Assembly (NCBI RefSeq): GCF_035918015.1
Contig: NZ_CP109132.1
Coordinates: forward strand, 3,038,001 to 3,102,000
From: Streptomyces sp. NBC_01754
GTDB lineage: Bacteria > Actinomycetota > Actinomycetes > Streptomycetales > Streptomycetaceae
Direction: 5' to 3'
Length of the DNA stretch: 64,000 bases
In this document: piece after piece, positions 7,873 through 16,762 of the stretch
Layout: the number at the start of each line of letters is the position of its first letter
Numbering within the stretch: position 1 is the stretch's first letter
Notes under the pieces: model-generated
Database searches by the model: none
What the model was told of the DNA's origin: nothing
The model's input: the letters and a program-made list of their open reading frames with translations, nothing else
Made by a program: the position numbers and the translations under genes

Positions 7873-9357
7873 CTACTTGCCCAGGACCGCCTGCATCACG
7901 CTCTTCGCGATCGGGGCGCCGAGGCTGCCACCGGAGATGTCGGACCGGGAGATGTCCATCGCCGTCGGGTCGATGAACACCGCGACGGCCACCGACCGGC
8001 CGTCGGACGCCTTGCCGTACGAGACGAACCAGCCGTACGGGACTTCCTTGCTCACGTCGTTGCCGCGCTGCGCCGTCCCGGTCTTTCCGCCCACCGTCAC
8101 GCCGTCGATCAGCGCCTTCTGCGCGCTGCCCTCCGCGGCGGTGAACTCCATCATCTCCTGGACCTTCCTCGCCGTCTGCTCCGAGACGGCCTGGCTCATC
8201 TGCTTCGGCTGGTGCTTCTCCAGCGTCGAGATGTCCGGGCCGCGCAGCTCCTCCACGATGTGCGGCTGCATCAGCTTGCCGTCGTTGGCGAGCGCCGCCG
8301 TCACCATCGCCATCTGCATCGGTGTGCTGGTGAGGCTGCCCTGGCCCATACCCGTCAGGGCGGTACCGGGCTTGTCGAGCTCCTCGGGGTAGAGGCTCTT
8401 CGTGGCGAGCATGTCGCCGAACTCCGCCGAGTAGACGTCCTCGTTGAAGCCGAACTTCTCGGCCGTCTCCCGCATCTTCACGTCACCGACCTTGAGGGCG
8501 GCGTCCAGGAAGACGTTGTTGCAGGAGTACTGCATGGCCGTCTTCAGCGACGCCTTGTCGCACGCCGCGTCACCGGCCTCGCTGCTGATCTTGGTCGTCG
8601 ACTGCGGCAGCTGGTACGGGGAGGCCGCGTCGGTCGGTGCGTTGACGTCCGTGACGACGCCGTGCTCCAGAGCCGCGGCGGCCGTGAGGATCTTGAAGGT
8701 GGAACCGGGCGGGAAGGTCTCCCGCAGCGGCCGGTTGGCCAGCGGCTTGCTCTTGTCGTCCACCAGCGCCTGGAACCTGTCGCCCTCCTTGTAGGAGTTC
8801 CCGGCGAAGACCGACGGGTCGTACGAGGGCGTCGAGACCAGGGCGAGCACCTTGCCGGTCGACGGCTCCAGCGCGACGACCGCGCCCCGGGCGTCCAGGT
8901 CGGTCAGCCCCTTGTACCCCGCCTCCTGCGCCTTCGGGTCGATCGTCGTGATCACGTCGCCCGCCCGGCGCGGTTCACCGGTGAGGATGTCCTTGGCGTG
9001 CCGGAAGGCGAACCGCTCGTCCTGGCCGCTGAGGATGTTGTCGTACGTCTTCTCCAGGAGTGACATGCCCTGCGCCTGCGAGGCGTAGCCGGTGACCGGG
9101 GCGTACATCTTGCCCTGCTTGAAGGTGCGCTGGTACTTGAAGTCGGTCCCCTCGACCTCCTTCGAACCGGTGATCGCCTTGCCGTTCACGATGATGTCGC
9201 CCCGAGGCGTCGCGAACTGGGTGATCTTCACCCGCCGGTTGTACTCGTGGTTGGCCAGCTCCTCGCTCTTGGCGAACTGGAGCCAGTTCGCCCGGACCAG
9301 CAGGGCCAGCATGAGAAGCCCGCAGAAGATCGCTATATGTCGCAACGGCCTGTTCAT
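7873..9357 (-). CDS. Class B penicillin-binding protein (PBP2/PbpA-like transpeptidase)
   Basis: A 494-residue transpeptidase that cross-links peptidoglycan outside the membrane. One N-terminal membrane anchor (residues 8-24) is followed by the dimerisation domain and the penicillin-binding domain. All three active-site motifs are present: STFK at 219-222 (acylated Ser219), SCN at 278-280 and KTG at 425-427. The start at 9355-9357 (MNRPLRH) begins just before the anchor; 17 further in-frame codons upstream are not typical of the family. It resembles PbpA, which usually lies with rodA and pknB; here it stands alone, so it is probably a paralogue for growth or sporulation rather than the pknB-cluster copy. 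Confidence 0.93.
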   Translation of the reverse strand: MNRPLRHIAIFCGLLMLALLVRANWLQFAKSEELANHEYNRRVKITQFATPRGDIIVNGKAITGSKEVEGTDFKYQRTFKQGKMYAPVTGYASQAQGMSLLEKTYDNILSGQDERFAFRHAKDILTGEPRRAGDVITTIDPKAQEAGYKGLTDLDARGAVVALEPSTGKVLALVSTPSYDPSVFAGNSYKEGDRFQALVDDKSKPLANRPLRETFPPGSTFKILTAAAALEHGVVTDVNAPTDAASPYQLPQSTTKISSEAGDAACDKASLKTAMQYSCNNVFLDAALKVGDVKMRETAEKFGFNEDVYSAEFGDMLATKSLYPEELDKPGTALTGMGQGSLTSTPMQMAMVTAALANDGKLMQPHIVEELRGPDISTLEKHQPKQMSQAVSEQTARKVQEMMEFTAAEGSAQKALIDGVTVGGKTGTAQRGNDVSKEVPYGWFVSYGKASDGRSVAVAVFIDPTAMDISRSDISGGSLGAPIAKSVMQAVLGK

Positions 9358-9568
9358 CGTGCTCCCGCTCCCAGGCAGCCGAGCACACACGCACACGGGC
9401 CGCACCATCGATGTCCGGAGGTGATAGATGCGATTTTAGCCTTGCCGGTTCCACGCCGGACGCCCCCCATGGGGTCACCGGTGGCCGGAGGGCCGCTGCC
9501 CGGCGTCAGGCCGGGTACGAGAGCGTACGGGAGCACTCACCGGGCGCGCGGCAACGCCGGCCGCCCGC

Positions 9569-9943
9569 TCAGGCCGGGGTCACGCCGAGCGCCAGGATCA
9601 CGACCAGCAGCACCGCGAGCACCCCGAAGCCGATCGCCGCCGCCCTGGTGCCTCCCCGGCGGAAGAACATGCCGACCACCGACCCCAGCACGGTGAGCGG
9701 CACCCCGTACCAGGCGACGGCGGCCAGCACGTCGAAGTGCGCCGGGTCGCGGACACCGTCCTGGCAGGAGGAACAGGCGATGGCGAGCAGGGGGCCGAGC
9801 GCCGCCACGAAGAGGCCGGTGACCAGCATCAGGAGCGCCAGGAAGGCCAGCCACGCCCAGTCGGCGAAGGAACGCCGCTCCGGGACGGCGGAGGGTGCCG
9901 CGTCGGGTGGGGTGGACTCACGGGCGGTGCCGTTGTTCTCCAT
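9569..9943 (-). CDS. Small membrane protein, unknown function
   Basis: A 124-residue protein. About 25 hydrophilic residues at the N terminus are followed by three predicted helices (about residues 28-55, 70-92 and 98-121). Between helices 1 and 2 lies a loop with the sequence IACSSCQDGVRD, whose two cysteines flank two serines and could bind metal or form a disulfide. The ATG at 9941-9943 is chosen; the frame stays open upstream but that part is very Arg-rich and antisense-like. No family is recognised. It stands alone between divergent penicillin-binding protein and convergent acyl-CoA ligase transcripts on the same strand. Confidence 0.7.
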   Translation of the reverse strand: MENNGTARESTPPDAAPSAVPERRSFADWAWLAFLALLMLVTGLFVAALGPLLAIACSSCQDGVRDPAHFDVLAAVAWYGVPLTVLGSVVGMFFRRGGTRAAAIGFGVLAVLLVVILALGVTPA

Positions 9944-10104
9944 ACGCCGGAGGCTACGGACGCCCGTCCGCCCGCCGGGAGCGCCGTCGTACTCAGATCG
10001 CCGCCCACGGACCTGAGTACGTCCAGGGGCCGCCTCCGACGCCGACGCGTACTCCGCGGGCGCCCGGCGCTCGTGAGGGAGTGCGGCCGGGGCCTCCCGC
10101 GCCT

Positions 10105-12024
10105 CTACTTCCGGTACATCTCCTCGATCTCGGCGGCGAAGTCCCGGGTAACGGCATCCCGCTTCAGTTTCAGGGAGGGCGTGAGGTGCCCGCCCTCCTC
10201 GGTGAACTCCACGGGCAGCACGGTGAACTCGCGGATCGACTCGGCCCGCGAGACCAGCCGGTTCGCCTCGTCGACGGCACGCCGGAGCATCGTGCGCAGC
10301 TCCTCGTCGCGGACGAGTTCGCGGAGCGGCACCCCTTCCTTGCCGCGCATGCGGCGCCAGTGGGCGAGCCCGTCCGGTTCCAGGGTGATCAGGGCGCTGA
10401 TGAAGGGCTTGCCGTCGCCGACGACCATGCACTGGCCGACCAGCGGATGGGCGCGCAGCCAGTCCTCCAGCGGGGCGGGGGTGACGTTCTTGCCTCCGGA
10501 GGTGATCAGGATGTCCTTCTTGCGGCCGGTGATCGTGAGGTAGCCGTCCTCGTCCAGCTCCCCCAGATCGCCCGTCGGGAACCAGCCGTCCTCCAGGTAC
10601 GGGGCCGGCCCGCCGCGTTCGGCGTCCCAGTAGCCCTGGAAGATCTGGCCGCCGCTGAGCAGCACCTCACCGTCCTCGGCGATGCGCACGGCGGTGCCCG
10701 GCAGCGGCCAGCCCACCGTGCCCAGCCGGGGCCTGAGGGGCGGGGTGACGGTGGCGGCGGCGGTGGTCTCCGTCAGACCGTAACCCTCGAATATCTGGAT
10801 GCCGGCGCCCGCGTAGAACGCCGCGAGCCGGTGGCCCAGCGGTGATCCGCCGCAGATCGCATACCGCACGTGGCCGCCCAGCGCGGCCCGGATGCGCCGG
10901 TAGACCAGCGGGTCGTACAGCGCGCGTGCGGCCCGCAGCCCGAGGCCCGGTCCGGGGCCCGTGCCGTGCTGGGCGGCCTCGACCGCCTCGCCGTAGCGCT
11001 GGGCGATACGGGCGGCACGGTCGAAGGAGGTGGCGCGGCCCATGTTCTCGGCGGTGGCCCTGCCGGTGTTGTAGACCTTCTCCAGCACATACGGGATGGC
11101 CAGCAGGAAGGACGGTTTGAAGCCCGCCAGGTCTGCGAGCAGGTCCTCGGTCCTGATGGACGGCGCGTGCCCGAGGCGGACCCGGGCCCGCATGCAGCCG
11201 ATCGCCACCATCCGGCCGAAGACATGACTGAGCGGCAGGAACAGCAGGGTGGACGCCGGGTCCTTGGAAACGGATGTGAAGACCGGGTGGAGCAGTCCGA
11301 TGGCGTTGTCGACCTCGGCGAAGAAGTTGCCGTGGGTCAGCACGCAGCCTTTGGGCCGGCCCGTGGTGCCCGAGGTGTAGATGAGGGTGGCGGGGCTGTG
11401 CGGCTCCAGCGTGGCGCGGCGTGCGGCGACCGCCGCGTCCGGGATGTCCTTGCCGAGCGACTTGAGGCGGTCGATGGTGCCCGTGTCGAGCTGCCACAGA
11501 TGGGTGAGGGAGCTGATCTGCTGCCGCTCCTGGCTGACCAGCCTGCCCTGCTCCGTACTCTCCACGGCGCAGGCGGCGGCCCCGGAGTCCTGGAGGATCC
11601 AGCGGGTCTGGAAGGCGGAGGAGGTCGGGTAGACGGGCACGGTGACCAGCCCCGCCGCCCAGGACGCGAAGTCGAGCAGCGTCCACTCGTAGGTCGTACG
11701 GGCCATGATCGCGATCCGGTCGCCCGCCTGGAGGCCCTCCGCGATCAGCCCCTTGGCGACGGCCCGCACCTCGGCCGCGAAGTCGGCGGCGGTGACGTCC
11801 TGCCAGCCGCCGTCCGGCTGTTTGCGGCTGAGGACGGCTTCGGCAGGGGCCTCGCGGGCGTTGTCGAAGGGGATCTCGGCGAGGGAACCGCGCCGTACGG
11901 TCGGCGCGAACAGGGGTACGGAGACCTCTCGCACCGTGCCGTCCGCCGCTCTGACCCTGGTCGGCTCGACCAGGGCGGGAACGGCAGGTGCGGCGGGTGC
12001 GGCGGCAGAGGCGGACGTGGACAC
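10105..12024 (-). CDS. Long-chain fatty acid-CoA ligase (AMP-forming)
   Basis: A 639-residue adenylate-forming enzyme that activates fatty acids to acyl-CoA through an acyl-adenylate. The P-loop-like motif YTSGTTGRPKG, the central GYGLTETT and the C-terminal TGDLGELDEDGYLTITGR / KKDILITSGGKN segments are all present, as in FadD15-type long-chain ligases. GTG at 12022-12024 is taken as the start because GAGGAG precedes it by 7 bases; an open frame to 12222 would add 66 low-complexity residues. It lies 240 bp downstream of the thiolase gene on the same strand and would feed acyl-CoA to the neighbouring thiolase, reductase and hydratase genes. Confidence 0.95.
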   Translation of the reverse strand: MSTSASAAAPAAPAVPALVEPTRVRAADGTVREVSVPLFAPTVRRGSLAEIPFDNAREAPAEAVLSRKQPDGGWQDVTAADFAAEVRAVAKGLIAEGLQAGDRIAIMARTTYEWTLLDFASWAAGLVTVPVYPTSSAFQTRWILQDSGAAACAVESTEQGRLVSQERQQISSLTHLWQLDTGTIDRLKSLGKDIPDAAVAARRATLEPHSPATLIYTSGTTGRPKGCVLTHGNFFAEVDNAIGLLHPVFTSVSKDPASTLLFLPLSHVFGRMVAIGCMRARVRLGHAPSIRTEDLLADLAGFKPSFLLAIPYVLEKVYNTGRATAENMGRATSFDRAARIAQRYGEAVEAAQHGTGPGPGLGLRAARALYDPLVYRRIRAALGGHVRYAICGGSPLGHRLAAFYAGAGIQIFEGYGLTETTAAATVTPPLRPRLGTVGWPLPGTAVRIAEDGEVLLSGGQIFQGYWDAERGGPAPYLEDGWFPTGDLGELDEDGYLTITGRKKDILITSGGKNVTPAPLEDWLRAHPLVGQCMVVGDGKPFISALITLEPDGLAHWRRMRGKEGVPLRELVRDEELRTMLRRAVDEANRLVSRAESIREFTVLPVEFTEEGGHLTPSLKLKRDAVTRDFAAEIEEMYRK

Positions 12025-12261
12025 GGGCGGCTCCTCGACGGGGGTCCGGCACCGGGCCCGTCCCTGGGCTCCGGCGCCGGCGCGGGCTTGTGGGTGCGCG
12101 GGGTCGTCGTGCGTGTGCGGTGGAACGGTTCCGGTGGTGACGGGAGGGGCGTGCTCAGGAAGGGCCGTGGCGGCGGAGGGTCGCCGGGAGTCCCCAGGCA
12201 GAGCCGTCAGGCGGGTCGCCAACAGGGGCAGGCGTCAACGGGGTAACGGGGGGCAGGTGCG

Positions 12262-13539
12262 TCAGGCGCGTTCCAGGATCGCCGTGACCCCTTGGCCGCC
12301 CGCCGCGCAGACCGAGATCAGACCACGGCCCGGGGCGTCACGCTCCGCGAGCAGCTTGGCCAGGGTGGCGATGATCCGGGCCCCGGTCGCGGCGAAGGGG
12401 TGCCCGGTGGCGAGCGAGGACCCGGCCACGTTCAGCTTCTCCCGGTCCACCGGTGCCAGGCCCCGCTTCTCCCAGGCGGCCAGGGTGGCCAGCACCTGGG
12501 AGGCGAACGCCTCGTGGATCTCGACGAGGTCGAAGTCCTCGATGCCCAGCCCGGCGCGCTCCAGCATCCTGGGTACCGCGTAGGCGGGCGCCATCAGCAG
12601 GCCGTCCTCGCCGCCCACGTAGTCCACGGCGCAGGTCTCGTACAGCGAGAGGTAGGCGAGTGGTTCGTGCCCGTGGGCCTCGGCCCACTCCTCGCTCGCC
12701 AGCAGCACGGTGGCGGCTCCGTCGGTGAGCGGGGTCGAGTTTCCGGCCGTCATCGTCGCGGCGGGGTGCCCGGCGCCGAACACCGGCTTGAGCGTGGCGA
12801 GTTTCTCCACGGTGGAGCCGGGGCGGAGGTTCTGGTCGCGGTCCAGGCCGAGGAAGGGGACGACCAGATCGTCCAGGAAACCCCGTTCGTACGCGGCGGC
12901 GAGCCGCTGGTGGCTGGTGGCCGCCAGCAGGTCCTGGTCCTCGCGGGCGACGCCCCACGTCCGGGCGGTGACGGCGGCGTGCTCGCCCATCGACAGGCCC
13001 GTGCGGGGTTCGGCGTTGCGCGGGATGTCCGGCACGAGGTGGCGGGGGCGTACGGCGGCGAGCGCCCTGAGCCTGCCGCCGGCCGACGTCGCCCGCCGCG
13101 CCCGGAGCAGGATCCGGCGCAGCTGGTCGTTGACACCGAGCGGGGCGTCGCTGGTGGTGTCCGCGCCGCCCGCGATCGCCGAGTCGACGGCGCCGAGCGC
13201 GATCTTGTTGGCCGCCGCGATCACGGCCTGGAGCCCGGTGCCGCACGCCTGCTGGACGTCGTACGCCGGAGTGCGCGGATCGAGGGATGAGCCCAGGACC
13301 GTCTCCCGGGCCAGGTTGAAGTCGCGGCTGTGCTTGAGGACCGCGCCCGCGACGAACTCCCCCACCGACTCCCCGCGCAGACCGAAGCGTTCGGTCAGCC
13401 CGTCCAGCGCGGCGGTCAGCATCCGCTGGTTGGAGGCCTCGGCGTAGGGGCCGTCGGAGCGGGCGAACGGGATACGGCTGCCGCCGATGACGGCGACCCG
13501 GCGCGGCTGCGGCAGTGCGAGGGGAATCAACTCGACCAA
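12262..13539 (-). CDS. Acetyl-CoA C-acyltransferase (FadA2/FadI-like thiolase)
   Basis: A thiolase of about 425 residues, cleaving 3-ketoacyl-CoA or condensing acyl-CoAs. The acylated cysteine is in QQACGTGLQ (about residue 99), the catalytic histidine in ATGHPFAATG and the second cysteine in SVCAAGGQG near the C terminus. The start is uncertain: TTG at 13537-13539 is the best in-frame option, while the nearby ATG (13542-13544) is out of frame and encodes only five residues. Divergent from the FabG4-like gene across a 75 bp region with repeated TTACTC/GAGTAA half-sites. The order thiolase, FabG4-like, MaoC-like matches fadA2-fabG4-htdX of Mycobacterium tuberculosis. Confidence 0.93.
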   Translation of the reverse strand: MVELIPLALPQPRRVAVIGGSRIPFARSDGPYAEASNQRMLTAALDGLTERFGLRGESVGEFVAGAVLKHSRDFNLARETVLGSSLDPRTPAYDVQQACGTGLQAVIAAANKIALGAVDSAIAGGADTTSDAPLGVNDQLRRILLRARRATSAGGRLRALAAVRPRHLVPDIPRNAEPRTGLSMGEHAAVTARTWGVAREDQDLLAATSHQRLAAAYERGFLDDLVVPFLGLDRDQNLRPGSTVEKLATLKPVFGAGHPAATMTAGNSTPLTDGAATVLLASEEWAEAHGHEPLAYLSLYETCAVDYVGGEDGLLMAPAYAVPRMLERAGLGIEDFDLVEIHEAFASQVLATLAAWEKRGLAPVDREKLNVAGSSLATGHPFAATGARIIATLAKLLAERDAPGRGLISVCAAGGQGVTAILERA

Positions 13540-13550
13540 CTCATCTCGAC

Positions 13551-13587
13551 CTACTCCTGACCCTTGAGTAACCTTACTCTGGAGTAA
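13551..13587. promoter_or_regulatory. Repeated TTACTC/GAGTAA half-sites (likely operator)
   Basis: Between the divergent thiolase and FabG4-like genes lie four related half-sites: CTACTC at 13551-13556, GAGTAA at 13566-13571, TTACTC at 13574-13579 and GAGTAA at 13582-13587. The last two form a 14 bp perfect inverted repeat with a 2-base centre, typical in size for a TetR-family operator. The stretch is A+T-rich for this genome and must contain both promoters. The TetR gene at 15866-16519 is the obvious candidate binder, but no copy of the motif is evident in front of that gene. Confidence 0.6.
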
Positions 13588-13614
13588 ATCTACGACCGAG
13601 CAGGAGTCTGGACA

Positions 13615-14934
13615 ATGGCCGACCGCTATCTGCACCTGACCGGCACAGCCCCCGGCCGCTTCCTGACGCGCCGGCTCGGCCTGCCGCGACCCGTGCCCCT
13701 GCGCCGCTGGACACTGGAAACGCCCACGCTCGACGGCCCGTTGCTGCACCTCGCGGCCGGTGAGTCCGCCCTGGGAGGCGCGCTCGGCCCGGTCCTCGCC
13801 GCGACCGGTCTGAAGGTCACGGGACAGTCCGACCGCCCGGCCGGCATCGTCGTGGATGCGACGGGAATCACCACGGTGGCCGGGCTGGCCGCCGTCCACG
13901 CCTTGCTCCACCCCGTCGTACGCTCCCTGGCCACGGGCGGCCGGATCGTCGTCCTCGGCGCACCGCCCTCCCCCGACGACCACCACCAGGCGGCGGCCCA
14001 GCAGGCCCTCGAGGGGTTCGTACGCTCACTGGGGAAGGAGATCGGCCGGGGCGCCACCGCGCAGTTGCTCCGCGTCCCTCCGGGCGCAGCCGCGTCCGCC
14101 GAGTCCACCCTGCGCTTCCTGCTGTCGCCCCGGTCGGCGTACGTCAGCGGACAGGTCGTCGAGCTCACCGACACCGCCCCCGGCCCCGTCGCCGACTGGG
14201 CGGCACCGCTGGCCGGGCGCACCGCGCTGGTCACCGGCGCGGCCCGAGGGATCGGCGCCTCGGTCGCCTCGGTACTGGCCCGGGACGGCGCCCGGGTGAT
14301 CTGCCTGGACGTCCCGCAGGCGCAGGAGGACCTGATCCGCACCGCCGACCGCCTCGGCGCCACCGCCCTGCCGCTGGACATCACCGCTCCCGACGCGGCC
14401 GGACGGATGGCCGCGGCGGCCCCGGACGGCCTGGACGTCCTCGTCCACAACGCGGGCGTCACCCGCGACCGGCGGCTCGCCAACATGCCGGCCGAACGCT
14501 GGGCCCAGGTCCTCGAGGTCAACCTCGACAGCGTCCTGCGCACCACGGACGCCCTGCTGGAGGCGGGCGCCGTGAACCGCGACGGCCGGATCGTCGCCAC
14601 CGCGTCCATCGCCGGCATCGCGGGCAACAACGGCCAGACCAACTACGCGGCGAGCAAGGCGGGCGTCATCGGCCTCGTCCGCTCCCTGGCACCGCGCGCC
14701 GCCGCCGACCACGGTGTCACGGTCAACGCGGTCGCGCCCGGCTTCATCGAGACGAAGATGACGGCCGCCGTGCCGCTCTTCATCCGGGAGGCCGGCCGCC
14801 GGATGAACTCCCTCTCCCAGGGCGGGCTCCCGGTGGACGTCGCCGAGACCACGGCCTGGTTCGCCCAGCCCGCCTCCAGCGCCGTCAACGGCCAGGTCGT
14901 ACGGGTCTGCGGCCAGAGCCTGCTGGGGGCGTGA
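13615..14934 (+). CDS. FabG4-like 3-oxoacyl-CoA/ACP reductase (high-molecular-weight FabG)
   Basis: A 439-residue short-chain dehydrogenase with two domains. The N-terminal 190 residues form a degenerate flavodoxin-like module lacking a nucleotide motif. The C-terminal domain has the cofactor motif TGAARGIG, the HNAG motif, the catalytic serine in ATASIAG and the YAASK tyrosine-lysine pair. This size and layout are those of FabG4-type enzymes that reduce 3-oxoacyl-CoA with NADH. The ATG at 13615 has AGGAG about 8 bases upstream. The MaoC gene follows 3 bases after the stop, so the two are surely co-transcribed, giving consecutive reduction and dehydration steps. Confidence 0.93.
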   Translation: MADRYLHLTGTAPGRFLTRRLGLPRPVPLRRWTLETPTLDGPLLHLAAGESALGGALGPVLAATGLKVTGQSDRPAGIVVDATGITTVAGLAAVHALLHPVVRSLATGGRIVVLGAPPSPDDHHQAAAQQALEGFVRSLGKEIGRGATAQLLRVPPGAAASAESTLRFLLSPRSAYVSGQVVELTDTAPGPVADWAAPLAGRTALVTGAARGIGASVASVLARDGARVICLDVPQAQEDLIRTADRLGATALPLDITAPDAAGRMAAAAPDGLDVLVHNAGVTRDRRLANMPAERWAQVLEVNLDSVLRTTDALLEAGAVNRDGRIVATASIAGIAGNNGQTNYAASKAGVIGLVRSLAPRAAADHGVTVNAVAPGFIETKMTAAVPLFIREAGRRMNSLSQGGLPVDVAETTAWFAQPASSAVNGQVVRVCGQSLLGA

Positions 14935-14937
14935 GCC

Positions 14938-15855
14938 ATGACCGCCCTCGGCACAGCCCTCCTGCGCGGGGCCGTCACCTCCCCGTTCAAGCGGGCGGGG
15001 CTCCCCGGAGCCACCCTCCCGGCCGGGCGCGAGGTGCTGCCCGCCGCGCCCGCCGCGCCGGGGCCCCTCGCCGCGTACCGGTCCCTCTGCGGATTCACCG
15101 ACCCGGACGGTCTGCCCCCCACCTATCCGCACGTGCTGGGCTTCCCGCTCGCGATGCGCGTCATGACGGACCGGTCCTTCCCCCTGCCGGTGCTCGGCCT
15201 GGTGCACACCTGGATCGAGATCACCGGCCACCGGCCGCTCCACCCGGCGGACGCGCTCGAACTCCAGGTGTTCGCAGAGGAGCTGACGCCTCATCGGCGC
15301 GGCACCGAGGTCACGATGGTCACCGAGGCACGGCGCGCGGGCGAGACGGTCTGGGAGTCACGCAGCGGCTATCTGTCCCGCCACCCGACCGGCGCGGGAA
15401 CCCGCACCCCGGCGCCCGCGCCGGAGCCGCCGCGCGGACTGCCGGCGGTCGCCGAGTGGCGGCTGCCCAGCGACCTCGGACGCCGCTACGGTGCCGCGTC
15501 GGGCGACCGGAACCCGATCCACCTCCACCCGCTCACCGCACGGCTGTTCGGCTTCCCCCGCCACATCGCCCACGGCATGTGGACGGTCGCCCGCTGCCTC
15601 GCGGAGTGGGAGAACGGAGTCGGGGCCGGGGCGGGAAGCGGGGCCGGGGCGGGAAGCGGGGCCGGGGCGGGAAGCGGGGCCGGGGCGGGAAGCGGGAACA
15701 CGGCCCGTCCCGGCCGGATCCGCTCCGTACGAGCCGACTTCAGGGCCCCCGTCCTGCTGCCCGCCACCGTCACCTACGCGGCCTCGGGAGGCGACTTCCA
15801 GGTACGCGGGGTCAGCCGCGTCCATCTCACCGGCACCGTGGTCCGCGACGGCTGA
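14938..15855 (+). CDS. MaoC-like (R)-hydroxyacyl-CoA dehydratase (HtdX-like)
   Basis: A 305-residue double hot-dog protein. The hydratase-2 motif is clear near residues 190-210: SGDRNPIHLH followed by GFPRHIAHGMW, with Asp and His as the expected catalytic pair. Together with the upstream reductase it would interconvert 3-oxo, 3-hydroxy and 2-enoyl-CoA. Between the catalytic helix and the last beta strands sits an insert made of four GAGAGS-type hexapeptides, encoded by four identical 18 bp units; this is not part of the fold and is probably a flexible loop. The start lies 3 bases after the FabG4 stop. The gene converges on the TetR gene with a 10 bp gap. Confidence 0.9.
   Translation: MTALGTALLRGAVTSPFKRAGLPGATLPAGREVLPAAPAAPGPLAAYRSLCGFTDPDGLPPTYPHVLGFPLAMRVMTDRSFPLPVLGLVHTWIEITGHRPLHPADALELQVFAEELTPHRRGTEVTMVTEARRAGETVWESRSGYLSRHPTGAGTRTPAPAPEPPRGLPAVAEWRLPSDLGRRYGAASGDRNPIHLHPLTARLFGFPRHIAHGMWTVARCLAEWENGVGAGAGSGAGAGSGAGAGSGAGAGSGNTARPGRIRSVRADFRAPVLLPATVTYAASGGDFQVRGVSRVHLTGTVVRDG
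15622..15693 (+). repeat. Four perfect 18 bp tandem repeats inside the MaoC gene
   Basis: The unit GGGGCCGGGGCGGGAAGC occurs four times head to tail with no mismatches. Being a multiple of three, it adds six Gly/Ala/Ser residues per copy without disturbing the frame. Copy number is likely to vary between strains. Confidence 0.97.
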
Positions 15856-15865
15856 CCCGGGTCCG

Positions 15866-16519
15866 TCAGTCCTCCCGGGGCTGCCAGCCACGGCCGTGCA
15901 TCAGGTTCTCCAGGCCCGCCCAGGAGAAGTTCATCAGGGTGCTCGCCGCCTCCCTGGCCGAGACGCCCGGGGTGACGTTCGCCCAGCCCGCGAGCGCCTC
16001 CGCGGCCCCCACGAGCGCCTGCGCGAGCCCGGCCACATCCCGGTCGGGCAGCGCGGGATCGTGGTGCGCCTCGCGCGCCGCCGCCCCGATCAGCCCCGTC
16101 ACGAACGCGGCGATCTCCTCCCGCAGCACCGCGACCTCACCGACGAACGGCTCCCCCTGCGCACGCGCCTGCTGGTGCAGCACCACCCATCCGTCCGGAT
16201 TCTCCGCGGTGTGCGTGAAGAACGCCCGCAGGCCCGCCCACAGTTGCCGGTCGGCCGGCAGACCCGGCTCCACACCGGCCCGCACCGCTTCCATCAGGGC
16301 CCTCGACTCACGGCGGATGCAGGCGGTGAAGAGCTCCTCCTTGGAATGCAGATACAGATAGACCAGCGGCTTGGACACACCGGCCAGCTCCGCGATCTCG
16401 TCCATCGAGGCGGCCCGGTACCCGCGCCGGCCGAAGGTCCGCACCGCGGCGTCCATCATCTGCCGCTCCCGCACGGCGCGCGGCATGCGTTTGCTCTTCG
16501 CTGCACTCACGTCGGACAT
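15866..16519 (-). CDS. TetR-family transcriptional regulator
   Basis: A 217-residue regulator. Residues 14-60 hold the TetR DNA-binding domain, including GRRGYRAASMDEIAELAGVSKPLVYLYLHSK split by the recognition helix, and the rest is the helical ligand-binding domain. The ATG at 16517-16519 has GGAAGG immediately upstream. It converges on the FabG4-MaoC operon and lies next to fatty-acid genes, so an acyl-CoA-type ligand is plausible, but this is inference from position. A short inverted repeat CCGTA-N4-TACGG lies about 25 bp upstream of the start and could be its own operator. Confidence 0.93.
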   Translation of the reverse strand: MSDVSAAKSKRMPRAVRERQMMDAAVRTFGRRGYRAASMDEIAELAGVSKPLVYLYLHSKEELFTACIRRESRALMEAVRAGVEPGLPADRQLWAGLRAFFTHTAENPDGWVVLHQQARAQGEPFVGEVAVLREEIAAFVTGLIGAAAREAHHDPALPDRDVAGLAQALVGAAEALAGWANVTPGVSAREAASTLMNFSWAGLENLMHGRGWQPRED

Positions 16520-16703
16520 CCTTCCGCCCCCGCCACTCCCCGTAAGCCTACGGCGCCGCTCGGACACCTCCCGTACCCGGCGGCCCCGCTGCCGGACTTC
16601 GATCCGGCGGTGGCGACGCCTCCCTGGTCGCCGGTGGACGAACCGCACGGCCTCAGCCCGGGCAGCCGGTCCGGGGCGGAGGCGTCCGACCGGCCCCGAC
16701 GCG

Positions 16704-16735
16704 CCGAAGCGCCCCCCGGGACGGGGGCGCTTCGG
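16704..16735. terminator. Hairpin terminator downstream of the DAACS transporter gene
   Basis: Perfect 13 bp arms at 16704-16716 and 16723-16735 with a 6-base loop, 28 bp beyond the stop of the transporter gene (minus strand) and upstream of the TetR gene. No U-tract. Confidence 0.8.
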
Positions 16736-16762
16736 TGGTGCCGGTGGTGCCGTACCGCGGTC

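Noticed and set aside
13530..13544. ATG at 13542-13544 as the thiolase start
   Set aside because: Although well placed after GGAG, it is out of frame and encodes only five codons before a stop; the in-frame TTG at 13537-13539 is preferred.
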